A DNA stretch of 9,193 nt, from assembly GCA_021785115.1 (NCBI GenBank), contig JAJYGO010000340.1:1-9193 (forward strand), read 5' to 3'. The notes under the pieces are model-generated. The model was not told the origin of the DNA. It saw nothing but the letters and a program-made list of their open reading frames with translations, and ran no database searches. The stretch is from Chloroflexota bacterium (GTDB lineage Bacteria > Chloroflexota > Limnocylindria > Limnocylindrales > CSP1-4). This document shows, one piece after another, positions 1 to 6,714 of the stretch (its first letter is position 1; each line of letters opens with the position of its first letter). The translations under genes and the position numbers were made by a program.

Positions 1-385
1 AATGTTCGTCACGAAGGCATCGCCGCACCAGCAGACCGCGTTTGACTTCCTCTACTTCCTCGAGCAGCTCCCGCAGCAGCAGTCCATTGCGACCATCTCG
101 GGATGGGTTCCGGCTCGGCTGGACCTCGACTACTCGGCGCTGATTCAGCAGCAGCCCGCATGGGCAGCCTTCTTTGACAAGGATCCGGCCTATCAAGCGG
201 GCTACCAGACGGACTACCCACTTCCCGAGTGGGATGAGATCGAGACCAAGCTTGCCGACCACCTGGTGAGCGCGTACACGAACAAGAGCCTCGTCGACAA
301 CCCGTCTGGTGCGCTGTCGCTGCTCCAGCAGTTTGCCAACGAGTCGAACTCGATCCTGAAGCAGCACAACGACTACGGGCAGTAG
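1..385 (+). CDS. ABC transporter sugar-binding protein, C-terminal part (5' truncated)
   Basis: This is the last ~127 residues of what looks like an extracellular solute-binding protein of family 1, the ligand receptor of a CUT1-type carbohydrate importer. The reading frame is open to the window edge; the ATG at position 2 falls inside a conserved stretch, so it is an internal Met and the real start with its signal peptide lies upstream. Seen: a hydrophobic/aromatic helix (FDFLYFLEQL) after a lysine-containing segment, then an SGWVPAR motif, matching the 'tG..Pa' segment typical of these proteins near the C terminus, then a helical Gln/Asn-rich tail ending at a TAG. The two permease genes that follow support the call. 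Its GC (33 of the first 60 bases) is lower than that of genes further along. The ligand cannot be read from this fragment. Confidence 0.85.
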   Translation, partial: MFVTKASPHQQTAFDFLYFLEQLPQQQSIATISGWVPARLDLDYSALIQQQPAWAAFFDKDPAYQAGYQTDYPLPEWDEIETKLADHLVSAYTNKSLVDNPSGALSLLQQFANESNSILKQHNDYGQ

Positions 386-409
386 CCGAAGGGCAACTGA
401 AAGCGGCAC

Positions 410-444
410 GGTTCTCCGCGGCCCAGCGCGGGCTGCGGAGAACC
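410..444 (+). promoter_or_regulatory. Strong intercistronic RNA hairpin 1
   Basis: An inverted repeat of 15 bp: the left arm 410-424 pairs with the right arm 430-444, with only one G-U wobble (420/434) and a five-base loop (425-429, AGCGC). It starts 24 nt after the binding-protein stop codon. No T-run follows, so it does not look like a standard intrinsic terminator. Hairpins at this place in sugar ABC operons (malE-malF is the known case) protect the binding-protein mRNA 3' end or let only part of transcription through, giving more binding protein than permease. That role is inferred here. Confidence 0.8.
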
Positions 445-462
445 GACCAAGGCGCCCGAGTC

Positions 463-490
463 GAGGCCGGGCGGGCATCCGTCCGGCCTC
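463..490 (+). promoter_or_regulatory. Strong intercistronic RNA hairpin 2
   Basis: A second perfect stem of 12 bp (463-474 with 479-490, one G-U at 471/482) closed by a GCAT tetraloop, 18 nt downstream of hairpin 1. Again there is no T-run after it. Together with hairpin 1 it fills the gap between the binding-protein gene and the first permease, which suggests a compound RNA processing, stabilising or attenuating element. The two stems differ in sequence, so they are not copies of one repeat. Confidence 0.72.
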
Positions 491-492
491 AC

Positions 493-512
493 CCAACGCA
501 CGAATCCGTTGG
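493..512 (+). promoter_or_regulatory. Weak hairpin next to the permease ribosome binding site
   Basis: CCAACG (493-498) and CGTTGG (507-512) form a 6-bp perfect stem with an 8-base loop, two bases after hairpin 2 and 11 bases before the AGGAGG (524-529) of the first permease. A stem this short can arise by chance in GC-rich DNA. It is noted because it is third in a row and could affect access to the ribosome binding site. Confidence 0.35.
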
Positions 513-535
513 CGACCGCCGAGAGGAGGGCATAG

Positions 536-1483
536 ATGGCAGCGGTGCGAGCATCAATTTGGACGCCGGCGCGCATCGTGCGCGCCGTCCGTTCGCTGCC
601 TCCCCGCCGGCGACGTACCTATCTGTTCGCCTACGGCGTGCTCGCGCCGGTTGTGGCGCTGTTCGCCGTGCTGCGAATCATCCCGATCCTCTACACAATC
701 CTGCTGAGCTTCTTCAACTGGTCGTTGATCAGCCCGCAGCACGTCTTCATCGGGCTTGACAACTTCGCCAACCTGCTCAGCGATCCGAATTTCCAGACCG
801 CGATCATCGACACGACCGTGTTCGCATTCGCAACGACAATCGTGTCGATCGTCATCGGGTTCTTCGTCGCCGTCGTCCTGGCGCGCGGCGCCGGCCGACT
901 GGGCTCCCTCATCGAAATCCTGTTCTTCCTGCCCGTCGTCACGCCGATGGTGCCGGCCACCCTCGGATGGAGGCTCATTCTCGAGTACCAGGGTGGGCTG
1001 CTCAACGATGTGCTGGGGGTCTTCGGCATTCCAAACCAGGCGTGGACAACGGATCCGACGCTGGCCGTAGTGTCCGTGATCCTCATCTCGGTGTGGGCGC
1101 AGGTCGGCTACAACATGATCATCTTCTTGGTCGGCATACGGGCCATCCCGCTCATGTACTACGAAGCGGCCGCCGTGGATGGCGCATCGGCCTGGCGGCA
1201 GTTCCGCCACATCACGCTGCCCCTCATCATGCCGATCCTCTTGTTCGTCACTGTCATCACGACAATCAACGCGTACAACGTGTTCACGCAGGTGTATGTG
1301 CTCGCGTCGGATGTCCAGGGAGCGCCGGGCTATCTCGTCCGCGTGCTCGTGTACGACATCTTCCAGAACGCATTCCGGTACTTCAACATGGGGTACGCGG
1401 CAGCCGAGGCGGTGTATCTGCTCGGCATCGTCGTGATCCTGACCTTCATCCAGTTCCGGTTCCTGAGCCGGTCGATCGACTGA
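536..1483 (+). CDS. CUT1-type sugar ABC transporter permease 1 (MalF/UgpA-like)
   Basis: A 315-residue inner-membrane permease, one half of the translocation channel of a carbohydrate importer. After a basic N-terminal tail (PPRRRR around residue 25) there are six hydrophobic segments, at roughly residues 30-60, 85-118, 122-148, 175-202, 228-258 and 286-308. The loop after the first helix has a GLDNF motif typical of UgpA/MalF-type subunits. The cytoplasmic EAA loop, which docks on the ATPase, is intact: EAAAVDGA from residue 210, running on to the TLPL element. The ATG has AGGAGG at 524-529 with 6-nt spacing, so the start is well supported. It ends 12 nt before the second permease. Substrate type (sugar or sugar-like) is inferred from the family; the exact ligand is unknown. 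Confidence 0.93.
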   Translation: MAAVRASIWTPARIVRAVRSLPPRRRRTYLFAYGVLAPVVALFAVLRIIPILYTILLSFFNWSLISPQHVFIGLDNFANLLSDPNFQTAIIDTTVFAFATTIVSIVIGFFVAVVLARGAGRLGSLIEILFFLPVVTPMVPATLGWRLILEYQGGLLNDVLGVFGIPNQAWTTDPTLAVVSVILISVWAQVGYNMIIFLVGIRAIPLMYYEAAAVDGASAWRQFRHITLPLIMPILLFVTVITTINAYNVFTQVYVLASDVQGAPGYLVRVLVYDIFQNAFRYFNMGYAAAEAVYLLGIVVILTFIQFRFLSRSID

Positions 1484-1495
1484 CGTGGTGCGCAG

Positions 1496-2332
1496 ATGAA
1501 CCATTCGCTGACGCGGAGACTGCCGCGCCTGGTGCTCGAGGCGATCCTGCTCATCGTGGGACTTGCGATGGTGTTCCCGGTGTTCTGGCTCGTGAGCACG
1601 TCTCTTCGGCCAGGATCGGAGGTGCTCGCGGCGGCCCCGTCGCTGCTCCCCCAGCACTGGACACTCTCGAACTATGTCACGGCATTCAGTACCGCCCCAT
1701 TCGGACTCTGGCTGCTGAACAGCGTCATCTTTGCGACGGTGTCGACAGTCTTCATTCTCATCACCTCGATGGCCGGCGGTTACATCCTCGCAAAGTTCGA
1801 GTTCCCGGGGAACAACCTGATCTTCGGGGTGATTCTCGCGACCGCAATCATCCCGTTCGAGGTGTACATGCTGCCGGTCTTTCTTGAGGTGCAGGCGGTC
1901 GGTCTTGTCAACACCCTCCCCGGACTGATCCTGCCCTACGTGATCCTGAGCTACGGAATCTTCTTCATGCGGCAGAACATCAAGACAAGCGTGCCCGACG
2001 AGCTCCTCGGGGCGGCACGCATTGATGGCCTGTCGGAGCTCGGCATCATGATTCGCCTCGTGCCTCGGCTGCTCGGGCCGGCGCTCAGCGCGCTCGCGAT
2101 CTTCGCCTACCTGCAGTCCTGGACCGCCTTCATTTGGCCGCTGCTCGTGCTGAATTCGGAGAATCTGTTCCCCGCCCAGCTCGGCATGGTCCAGTTCAAC
2201 AGCACGAACAGCGTCGACTACGGGATCGTCAGTGCGGCGGCCGTCGTGACGCTCGCGCCGACGGTTCTCGCCTTCCTCGTCCTTCGCCGGCGAATCATCG
2301 AGGGGGTGACGCTGACCGGGATGACCGGATGA
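1496..2332 (+). CDS. CUT1-type sugar ABC transporter permease 2 (MalG/UgpE-like)
   Basis: A 278-residue partner permease with six membrane segments (about residues 12-34, 74-101, 105-130, 136-158, 196-222 and 242-264). The segment SWTAFIWPLLVL near residue 210-220 is typical of the MalG/UgpE side of CUT1 importers. The EAA loop is degenerate: where the family has EAARIDG this protein has GAARIDG (G172 to G178), and the following LP element reads VPRLLGPAL. The core Gly-Ala-Asp-Gly geometry survives, so it is probably functional. The ATG at 1496 has only a weak GGTG upstream; translation is likely helped by coupling to the first permease, whose stop is 12 nt before it. No ATP-binding subunit follows, so the importer would depend on an ATPase encoded elsewhere or upstream, as many CUT1 systems do with MsmK/UgpC-type proteins. 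Confidence 0.93.
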   Translation: MNHSLTRRLPRLVLEAILLIVGLAMVFPVFWLVSTSLRPGSEVLAAAPSLLPQHWTLSNYVTAFSTAPFGLWLLNSVIFATVSTVFILITSMAGGYILAKFEFPGNNLIFGVILATAIIPFEVYMLPVFLEVQAVGLVNTLPGLILPYVILSYGIFFMRQNIKTSVPDELLGAARIDGLSELGIMIRLVPRLLGPALSALAIFAYLQSWTAFIWPLLVLNSENLFPAQLGMVQFNSTNSVDYGIVSAAAVVTLAPTVLAFLVLRRRIIEGVTLTGMTG

Positions 2333-2385
2333 GGCGAGCGGCGCCATCCGATATCGCGTACAGCGGGGGACAGGAGGGCTCGTGA

Positions 2386-3171
2386 ATGGCAGCGACGTAC
2401 GAATTTGAGCAGCTCCACGTGTATGTGGGCGACTCGGTCGAGGACATGGCCCAGGCAGCCGCGACGGCGGTGGAGGGCGAGCTGAAGCGACTGCTGGCCG
2501 AGCAGGAGCTTGTCCGGACGGTGTTTGCGGCGGCCTGGTCGCAGGAGGCCTTCGTGGCTGCGCTGCTACAGAAGCCAGGAATCGACTGGGGCCGAGTGGA
2601 GGTCATCCAGCTCGATGAGTACGTCGGGCTTGGGTCGGGCAACCGGCTCGCGCTTTGCCAATGGCTGGAGCGCCACGTCACCGGCCGGGTGGCGGTGGGC
2701 CGGGCGGAGTACATGGACGGCGCCGCCGCGGACATGACGGCCGAGGTGGCCCGATACGACGCGGTCGTCCGTGCGCGGCGCATCGACCTCGCGCTCATCG
2801 GCATCGGCGAGACCGGGCACCTGGCGTTCAATGACCCGCATGTCGCACGGTTCGACGACCCCCAGGCCGTCAGACTCATCGAGATCGACGAGACGAGCCG
2901 TGCGCAGCAGGTGCGCGAGGGCGCCTTCCCGGACCTCGCCTCGGTCCCGCATCAGGCGCTCACGATCACGATGTCCCCTCTGCTCGGAGCAGCCAAGCTC
3001 TCGGTCGTGGTGCCAGGCGCTCACAAGGCCGCGGCCGTGGCGCGAACGCTCCTCGGCCCCATCTCAGAGGCGTGCCCGGCGTCGGCCCTGCGCCGCCACC
3101 CCGCCGCGACCCTCTATCTCGAGCAGGCATCGTTCGCGGCCACCGAGGAACAGCTGGCGGCGGCGCGCTGA
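2386..3171 (+). CDS. NagB-like glucosamine-6-phosphate deaminase/isomerase family protein
   Basis: A 261-residue cytoplasmic protein of the NagB/RpiA-like fold, close to the length of E. coli NagB. NagB converts glucosamine-6-phosphate to fructose-6-phosphate and ammonia. Seen: LDEYVGL at residues 76-82 (D77 matches catalytic D72 of NagB); GETGHLAFNDP at 141-151 (H145 matches H143); and a PGAHKA segment with the lysine that in NagB binds phosphate. Departures from NagB: the N-terminal phosphate-loop GGTP is replaced by AAAWSQ (48-53); D141 becomes T143; E148 becomes D150. A Ser-Gln version of the first loop occurs in a NagB-like subfamily as I remember it, so this is probably a distinct subfamily with a different or modified substrate. 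The ATG follows AGGAGGG (2372-2378) at 7 nt and sits directly after an in-frame TGA, which fixes the start. Confidence 0.85.
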   Translation: MAATYEFEQLHVYVGDSVEDMAQAAATAVEGELKRLLAEQELVRTVFAAAWSQEAFVAALLQKPGIDWGRVEVIQLDEYVGLGSGNRLALCQWLERHVTGRVAVGRAEYMDGAAADMTAEVARYDAVVRARRIDLALIGIGETGHLAFNDPHVARFDDPQAVRLIEIDETSRAQQVREGAFPDLASVPHQALTITMSPLLGAAKLSVVVPGAHKAAAVARTLLGPISEACPASALRRHPAATLYLEQASFAATEEQLAAAR

Positions 3172-3173
3172 AC

Positions 3174-3179
3174 GGAGGG
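3174..3179 (+). promoter_or_regulatory. Ribosome binding site that sets the aminotransferase start
   Basis: GGAGGG lies 9 nt before ATG 3189. The frame is open further upstream to 3072, but that part overlaps the preceding gene and encodes Pro/Arg/Gly-rich sequence unlike the family, so this site decides for 3189. Confidence 0.75.
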
Positions 3180-3188
3180 AACAGCTTC

Positions 3189-4394
3189 ATGACGACGCAC
3201 ACAACGGAGACCCTTGCCCTGTTCGGCGGAACACCCGTCCGAACCGAGCCATTCGCGGCCTGGCCGCAGTTCGGGACCGAGGAGGAGACGCTCCTCCTCG
3301 AGGCGCTTCGATCCGGCCACTGGGGGTCGCTCGACGGCACGTTCGTGACCGAGCTCGAGCACGAGTTCGCGAGCCTGCAGGACGCGCACTACGGCATCAA
3401 CGTCGCGAACGGGACCATGGGCCTGGCGGTGGCCCTCCGCGCGCTCGGCGTCGGGCGAGGGGATGAGGTCCTCGTGCCTCCCTACACGTTCATCGCCACG
3501 GCAAGCTGTGCGCTGATGCTCGGCGCCATCCCCGTGTTCGTCGACGTGGAGCCCGATACCCTGCTCCTTGACCCCGTAAAGATCGACGCGGCGGTCACGT
3601 CGCGCACCAAGGCGATCATCCCCGTCCACCATGCCGGGAGCCCGGTCGACATGGACGGCGTGCTTGCGGCTGCCCGCCGGCACAATTTGAAGGTTGTCGA
3701 GGATGCCGCGCAGGCCGCCGGGGCATCGTGGCGGGGCCGGCCTGTCGGGGCCATCGGGGACGTCGGCGTCTTCAGCCTGCAATCGTCGAAGGTCATCAAC
3801 TCGGGCGAAGGCGGCATGATGGTCACGAACGATCCGGAGGTCGACGAGACCCTGTGGTCGCTGCGGAACGTCGGCCGCCGGCGCGGCGGCGCATGGTACG
3901 AGCATGTGCGGATCGGCTGGAACCTGCGGATGAGCGAGTTCCAGGCCGCGGTGGCGTTGGCCCAGCTTCGCCGCATGCCGGCGCAGCGGCAGCACCGAGC
4001 AGAGTCGGCGGCGTACCTGACGAGCCATCTCGAGCAGATTCCCGGCATGAAGGCGGTCCGTGTCCCGGACGGGGTCACCTCGCACAGCTGGTACACGTAC
4101 CACCTGCGCTGGCTCGGGGCCAGGGATGGTGGGCTGCCGAAGATGGAGTTCGCGCGGGCCCTGGCCGCCGAGGGCGTGCCGGTGTTCCACGGATACGTCC
4201 CGCTCAACCGCAACGAGGCAATCCGCGAGGAGATAGCGCGGCTCGGCGGGCGGGAACCCGGTGCGTGCCCGGCGGCCGAACGGGCGGCGAGCGACGAAGT
4301 GCTCATGTTCTCCCTGCCCATCCTCATGTCGGAGCGACCGGACCTGGACGACGTCGTGACCGCGGTCGCGAAGGTCGCGGCTTATCGGCCATGA
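3189..4394 (+). CDS. DegT/DnrJ/EryC1/StrS family PLP-dependent sugar aminotransferase
   Basis: A 401-residue cytoplasmic fold-type-I PLP enzyme. These enzymes move an amino group between glutamate or glutamine and a keto-sugar or keto-cyclitol. Seen: an N-terminal LFGGTPVR segment, as in the StsC/BtrR and AHBA-synthase branch; ANGTMGL near residue 75; the PLP-ring contact D172 in VVEDAAQAAGA; and the Schiff-base lysine K201 in FSLQSSKVINSGEGG, which keeps the family's serine-lysine and GEGG context. The C-terminal WYTYHLRW segment is also typical. Length is normal and no break is seen. Its last codons overlap the next gene (ATGA at 4391-4394), so it is translationally coupled to a Gfo/Idh/MocA dehydrogenase, the usual partner that makes or consumes the keto group. 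Most characterised relatives are biosynthetic; here an importer and the downstream enzymes suggest catabolic use, which is inference. Confidence 0.93.
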   Translation: MTTHTTETLALFGGTPVRTEPFAAWPQFGTEEETLLLEALRSGHWGSLDGTFVTELEHEFASLQDAHYGINVANGTMGLAVALRALGVGRGDEVLVPPYTFIATASCALMLGAIPVFVDVEPDTLLLDPVKIDAAVTSRTKAIIPVHHAGSPVDMDGVLAAARRHNLKVVEDAAQAAGASWRGRPVGAIGDVGVFSLQSSKVINSGEGGMMVTNDPEVDETLWSLRNVGRRRGGAWYEHVRIGWNLRMSEFQAAVALAQLRRMPAQRQHRAESAAYLTSHLEQIPGMKAVRVPDGVTSHSWYTYHLRWLGARDGGLPKMEFARALAAEGVPVFHGYVPLNRNEAIREEIARLGGREPGACPAAERAASDEVLMFSLPILMSERPDLDDVVTAVAKVAAYRP

Positions 4395-5434
4395 CGATGG
4401 ACAGCGTCGGGTACCTGCTCGTCGGCGCCGGTGCCATCTCGCATCAGCATGCCGAGGCGATCCGGGCGACGCATGCTGCCCGGGTGGCCGGCGTGTGCGA
4501 CGCTGATGCCGCCCGTGCGCGGAGCGTGGGCGACGCGTGGGGCGTGCCGTGGTCGACCGATCTCGAGTCCGCCCTGGCGTGGGGAGCTGTCGACGCGGCT
4601 GTCATCTGCACGCCGTCCGGGCTCCATGCGCAGCAGGCGCTCGCCGCGCTCCGGGCGGGCAAGCATGTCCTGATCGAGAAGCCGATCGCGCTCAGCCTCG
4701 CTGACGCCGACGAGGTCGTCGCCGCAGGACGTGCACACGACCTCGTCGTCTCGACCGTCAGCCAGCGGCGCTTCGAGCCGGTCATCCAGGAAGTCCGGCG
4801 CGTCCTGGCGTCCGGCGTGCTTGGGCCGGTCGCGTACGTGGAGGGGACGACGCTCGACTACCGCCCGCAGTCGTACTACGCGAGCGGCGCATGGCGCGGG
4901 ACCCGGGCCCTCGACGGCGGGGCGCTGATGAACCAGGGGATCCACACGGTGGACCTGGTGCGATGGCTCGCCGGTCCGATCGTCCGGGTGGCGGGCCAGA
5001 CCGCGACGGTGGCGAAGGAGATGGAGGCGGAGGACACGGCGTCCGCCGCGGTCACCTTCGCGTCGGGCGCTCTGGGATCGCTGGTCGCGACGACGTCAGC
5101 CTACCCCGGCGTGCCCCACGATCTCCGCATCCACGCGGAGCGGGGGTATATCCACCTGCGGGACGGGGCGATCGCGGGCTGGGAGGTGGATGGCGTTCCA
5201 CGCCCATCGGAGCCGGATGATCCCGCCGGGCAGGCCGATGCGGCCACCTGGGGGACAACGTTCGTGGGCCACGCCCGCCAGTACGCCGACGTGACGCGCG
5301 CGATCCTCGATCACCGCGCCCCTGCCATCAGCGGCCTCGACGGGCGCAACACGCTGGCGGTCGTCCTGGCGGTCTACGAGTCGGCAGCGACGGGACGGAT
5401 CATCGAGCTGACGGAGGTTGGAGAGGAACGATGA
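4391..5434 (+). CDS. Gfo/Idh/MocA family NAD(P)-dependent sugar/cyclitol dehydrogenase
   Basis: A 347-residue cytoplasmic oxidoreductase. The N-terminal Rossmann domain begins with LLVGAGAIS (G12, G14) and contains the family's EKP motif at residues 96-98, whose lysine (K97) acts in catalysis. The C-terminal alpha/beta domain carries the GGALMNQGIHTVDL signature with H185 and D188, the usual active-site pair. A segment YYASGAWRGT precedes it. Family members oxidise or reduce hydroxyls of sugars, sugar nucleotides or inositols. The start overlaps the aminotransferase stop (ATGA) and has no clear ribosome binding site, so it relies on coupled translation; M3 at 4397 is a possible alternative start. 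Its own stop overlaps the next start in the same way (5431-5434). Known pairs of this family with a DegT aminotransferase (NtdC/NtdA, GnnA/GnnB, WbpB/WbpE) act on sugar C3; the position acted on here is not shown. Confidence 0.92.
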   Translation: MTMDSVGYLLVGAGAISHQHAEAIRATHAARVAGVCDADAARARSVGDAWGVPWSTDLESALAWGAVDAAVICTPSGLHAQQALAALRAGKHVLIEKPIALSLADADEVVAAGRAHDLVVSTVSQRRFEPVIQEVRRVLASGVLGPVAYVEGTTLDYRPQSYYASGAWRGTRALDGGALMNQGIHTVDLVRWLAGPIVRVAGQTATVAKEMEAEDTASAAVTFASGALGSLVATTSAYPGVPHDLRIHAERGYIHLRDGAIAGWEVDGVPRPSEPDDPAGQADAATWGTTFVGHARQYADVTRAILDHRAPAISGLDGRNTLAVVLAVYESAATGRIIELTEVGEER

Positions 5435-6714
5435 AGGTTGGCGCGGCCAGGGTCGACATCACGCCCCCGCTCGGCATGCGCATGGCGGGTTTCGAGACGA
5501 GAACCGCGGGTGCAACCGACGTCCACGACGCGCTTCACGCGCGCGTGCTCGCCTTCGAGGGGCCCAAGGACACGGCCGTGCTGGTCGTCGCCGACCTGCT
5601 CCAGATCGATGCGCGGCTGCAGGGGATCATCGCCGCCGAGGTCGAGCGACGGATCGGCCTCGATCGTGATCACCTGCAGCTGGTCGGGACCCACACGCAC
5701 AGCGGACCGGACCTCACCGAGCCGAGCGAGTACGAGCGATCGGCGGGCATGCGCATCGCGGGAGGTGTCGAGGAAGCCTGGAACGCGCGCGGACCCGCTA
5801 TGGCCTCGGTGGGCGCGGGGAGGGTCACCGGTATCGGCAGGAACCGGCGCCATCCGCACGACGGCCCGGTGGACGACGACGTCACGGTCCTTCGCCTCGA
5901 CCGCGAGGACGGGTCCCCCATCGCGACGCTCGTCAACTACAGCTGCCATCCCACCACGCTGGGCCCGGACAACCTGCGCTACTCGGCGGACTATCCGGGC
6001 GTCGTCTGCCGCCTCCTCGACGAGCGCGTCGGCGGCATCACGGTGTTCACCACAGGCGCGCAAGGCGACGTGAACCCGGGCGGCTACTCGCCCGAGGACA
6101 GCATGATCGGGATCGTGGCCCCGTGGCGCACGTACGAGTCGGCGGAGCGCTACGGGACGGCCATTGCCGAGGTCGCGGTCGACGTGCGCGGTCGCCTCGT
6201 TCCCACGCCATCCGACAACGTATGGGCGCGGGCGCGCGTGCTGGAGTTGCCGCGGCGCGAGCTGCCGAGCGTGGACGAGACCGAGCGGGCGGTGGAGGCG
6301 GCCGAGCGACTGGTCGCCGCCGCGACGCCGCTGCACTCGGTGCAGGTCACCCACAATGCGCTGCTGGCCGAGGCACACGCCCGGCTGGTGCTCGAACACG
6401 CCGCTCGGGCCGACCGCGACGGACCCGTGCGGGTGCGGGTCAGCGCACTCGGGCTCGGACCCGCGACGCACGTCGGGATCGGAGGCGAGCTCTTCACCGG
6501 GCTCGGGATGGACATCAAGCGGGCCCTCGGGGCCGGGCGCACGTTCGTGGCGGTCCTGTGCGACGGGACGATCGGCTATATCCCGACCCGCGACGCCTAC
6601 GCCGAGGGCGGCTACGAGCCGTCCGCGAGCCCGCTGGCGGCGGGCGGGGGCGAGGCCATCGTCGACGCGGTCGTGGCGCTGGCCCGGTCAGGGGAAGGGG
6701 CAACGGTCTCGTGA
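5431..6714 (+). CDS. Neutral/alkaline ceramidase-fold protein (zinc amidase-like), cytoplasmic
   Basis: A 427-residue protein matching the N-terminal catalytic domain of neutral/alkaline non-lysosomal ceramidases, which cut the amide bond of N-acyl sphingosine with a zinc ion. Seen: VDITPPLGMRMAGF near the start; THTHSGP at residues 87-93; NYSCHPTT with H173; AQGDVNP with N215; GGELFTGLG with E353; and GTIGYIPT with Y383. By motif comparison H88, H173, E353 and Y383 match the four zinc ligands of the Pseudomonas enzyme (His97, His204, Glu411, Tyr448, from memory). The catalytic-site serine of true ceramidases appears as N215. There is no signal peptide and the C-terminal domain of full ceramidases (about 650 residues) is absent, so it is likely a cytoplasmic hydrolase for some other amide or ester. 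The ribosome binding site GGAGAGGAA (5420-5428) precedes the ATG. Both ends overlap neighbouring genes. Confidence 0.85.
   Translation: MKVGAARVDITPPLGMRMAGFETRTAGATDVHDALHARVLAFEGPKDTAVLVVADLLQIDARLQGIIAAEVERRIGLDRDHLQLVGTHTHSGPDLTEPSEYERSAGMRIAGGVEEAWNARGPAMASVGAGRVTGIGRNRRHPHDGPVDDDVTVLRLDREDGSPIATLVNYSCHPTTLGPDNLRYSADYPGVVCRLLDERVGGITVFTTGAQGDVNPGGYSPEDSMIGIVAPWRTYESAERYGTAIAEVAVDVRGRLVPTPSDNVWARARVLELPRRELPSVDETERAVEAAERLVAAATPLHSVQVTHNALLAEAHARLVLEHAARADRDGPVRVRVSALGLGPATHVGIGGELFTGLGMDIKRALGAGRTFVAVLCDGTIGYIPTRDAYAEGGYEPSASPLAAGGGEAIVDAVVALARSGEGATVS

Noticed and set aside
410..490. Rho-independent terminator ending the transcript after the binding-protein gene
   Set aside because: Both stems lack a following T-run, and the permeases downstream belong to the same transporter, so full termination is unlikely; partial attenuation remains possible.
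554..2347. Long open frame of 597 codons on the minus strand opposite both permeases
   Set aside because: It is antisense to two clear membrane proteins and encodes a very Asp/Glu/Arg/His-rich, low-complexity sequence with no motif, as expected from the complement of GC-rich hydrophobic codons.
3114..4190. Minus-strand open frame opposite the aminotransferase
   Set aside because: The aminotransferase has intact catalytic motifs and a ribosome binding site; the reverse frame has neither recognisable motifs nor compositional plausibility.
3728..4390. Upstream extension of the Gfo/Idh/MocA reading frame
   Set aside because: It lies inside the aminotransferase in another frame and encodes Gly/Arg/Pro-rich sequence; the Rossmann GxGxxS motif sits right after ATG 4391, which is the usual start for the family.
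5438..6073. Plus-strand open frame inside the ceramidase-fold gene
   Set aside because: Ser/Arg-rich shadow frame with no motifs, wholly contained in a gene whose metal-site motifs are all in the other frame.
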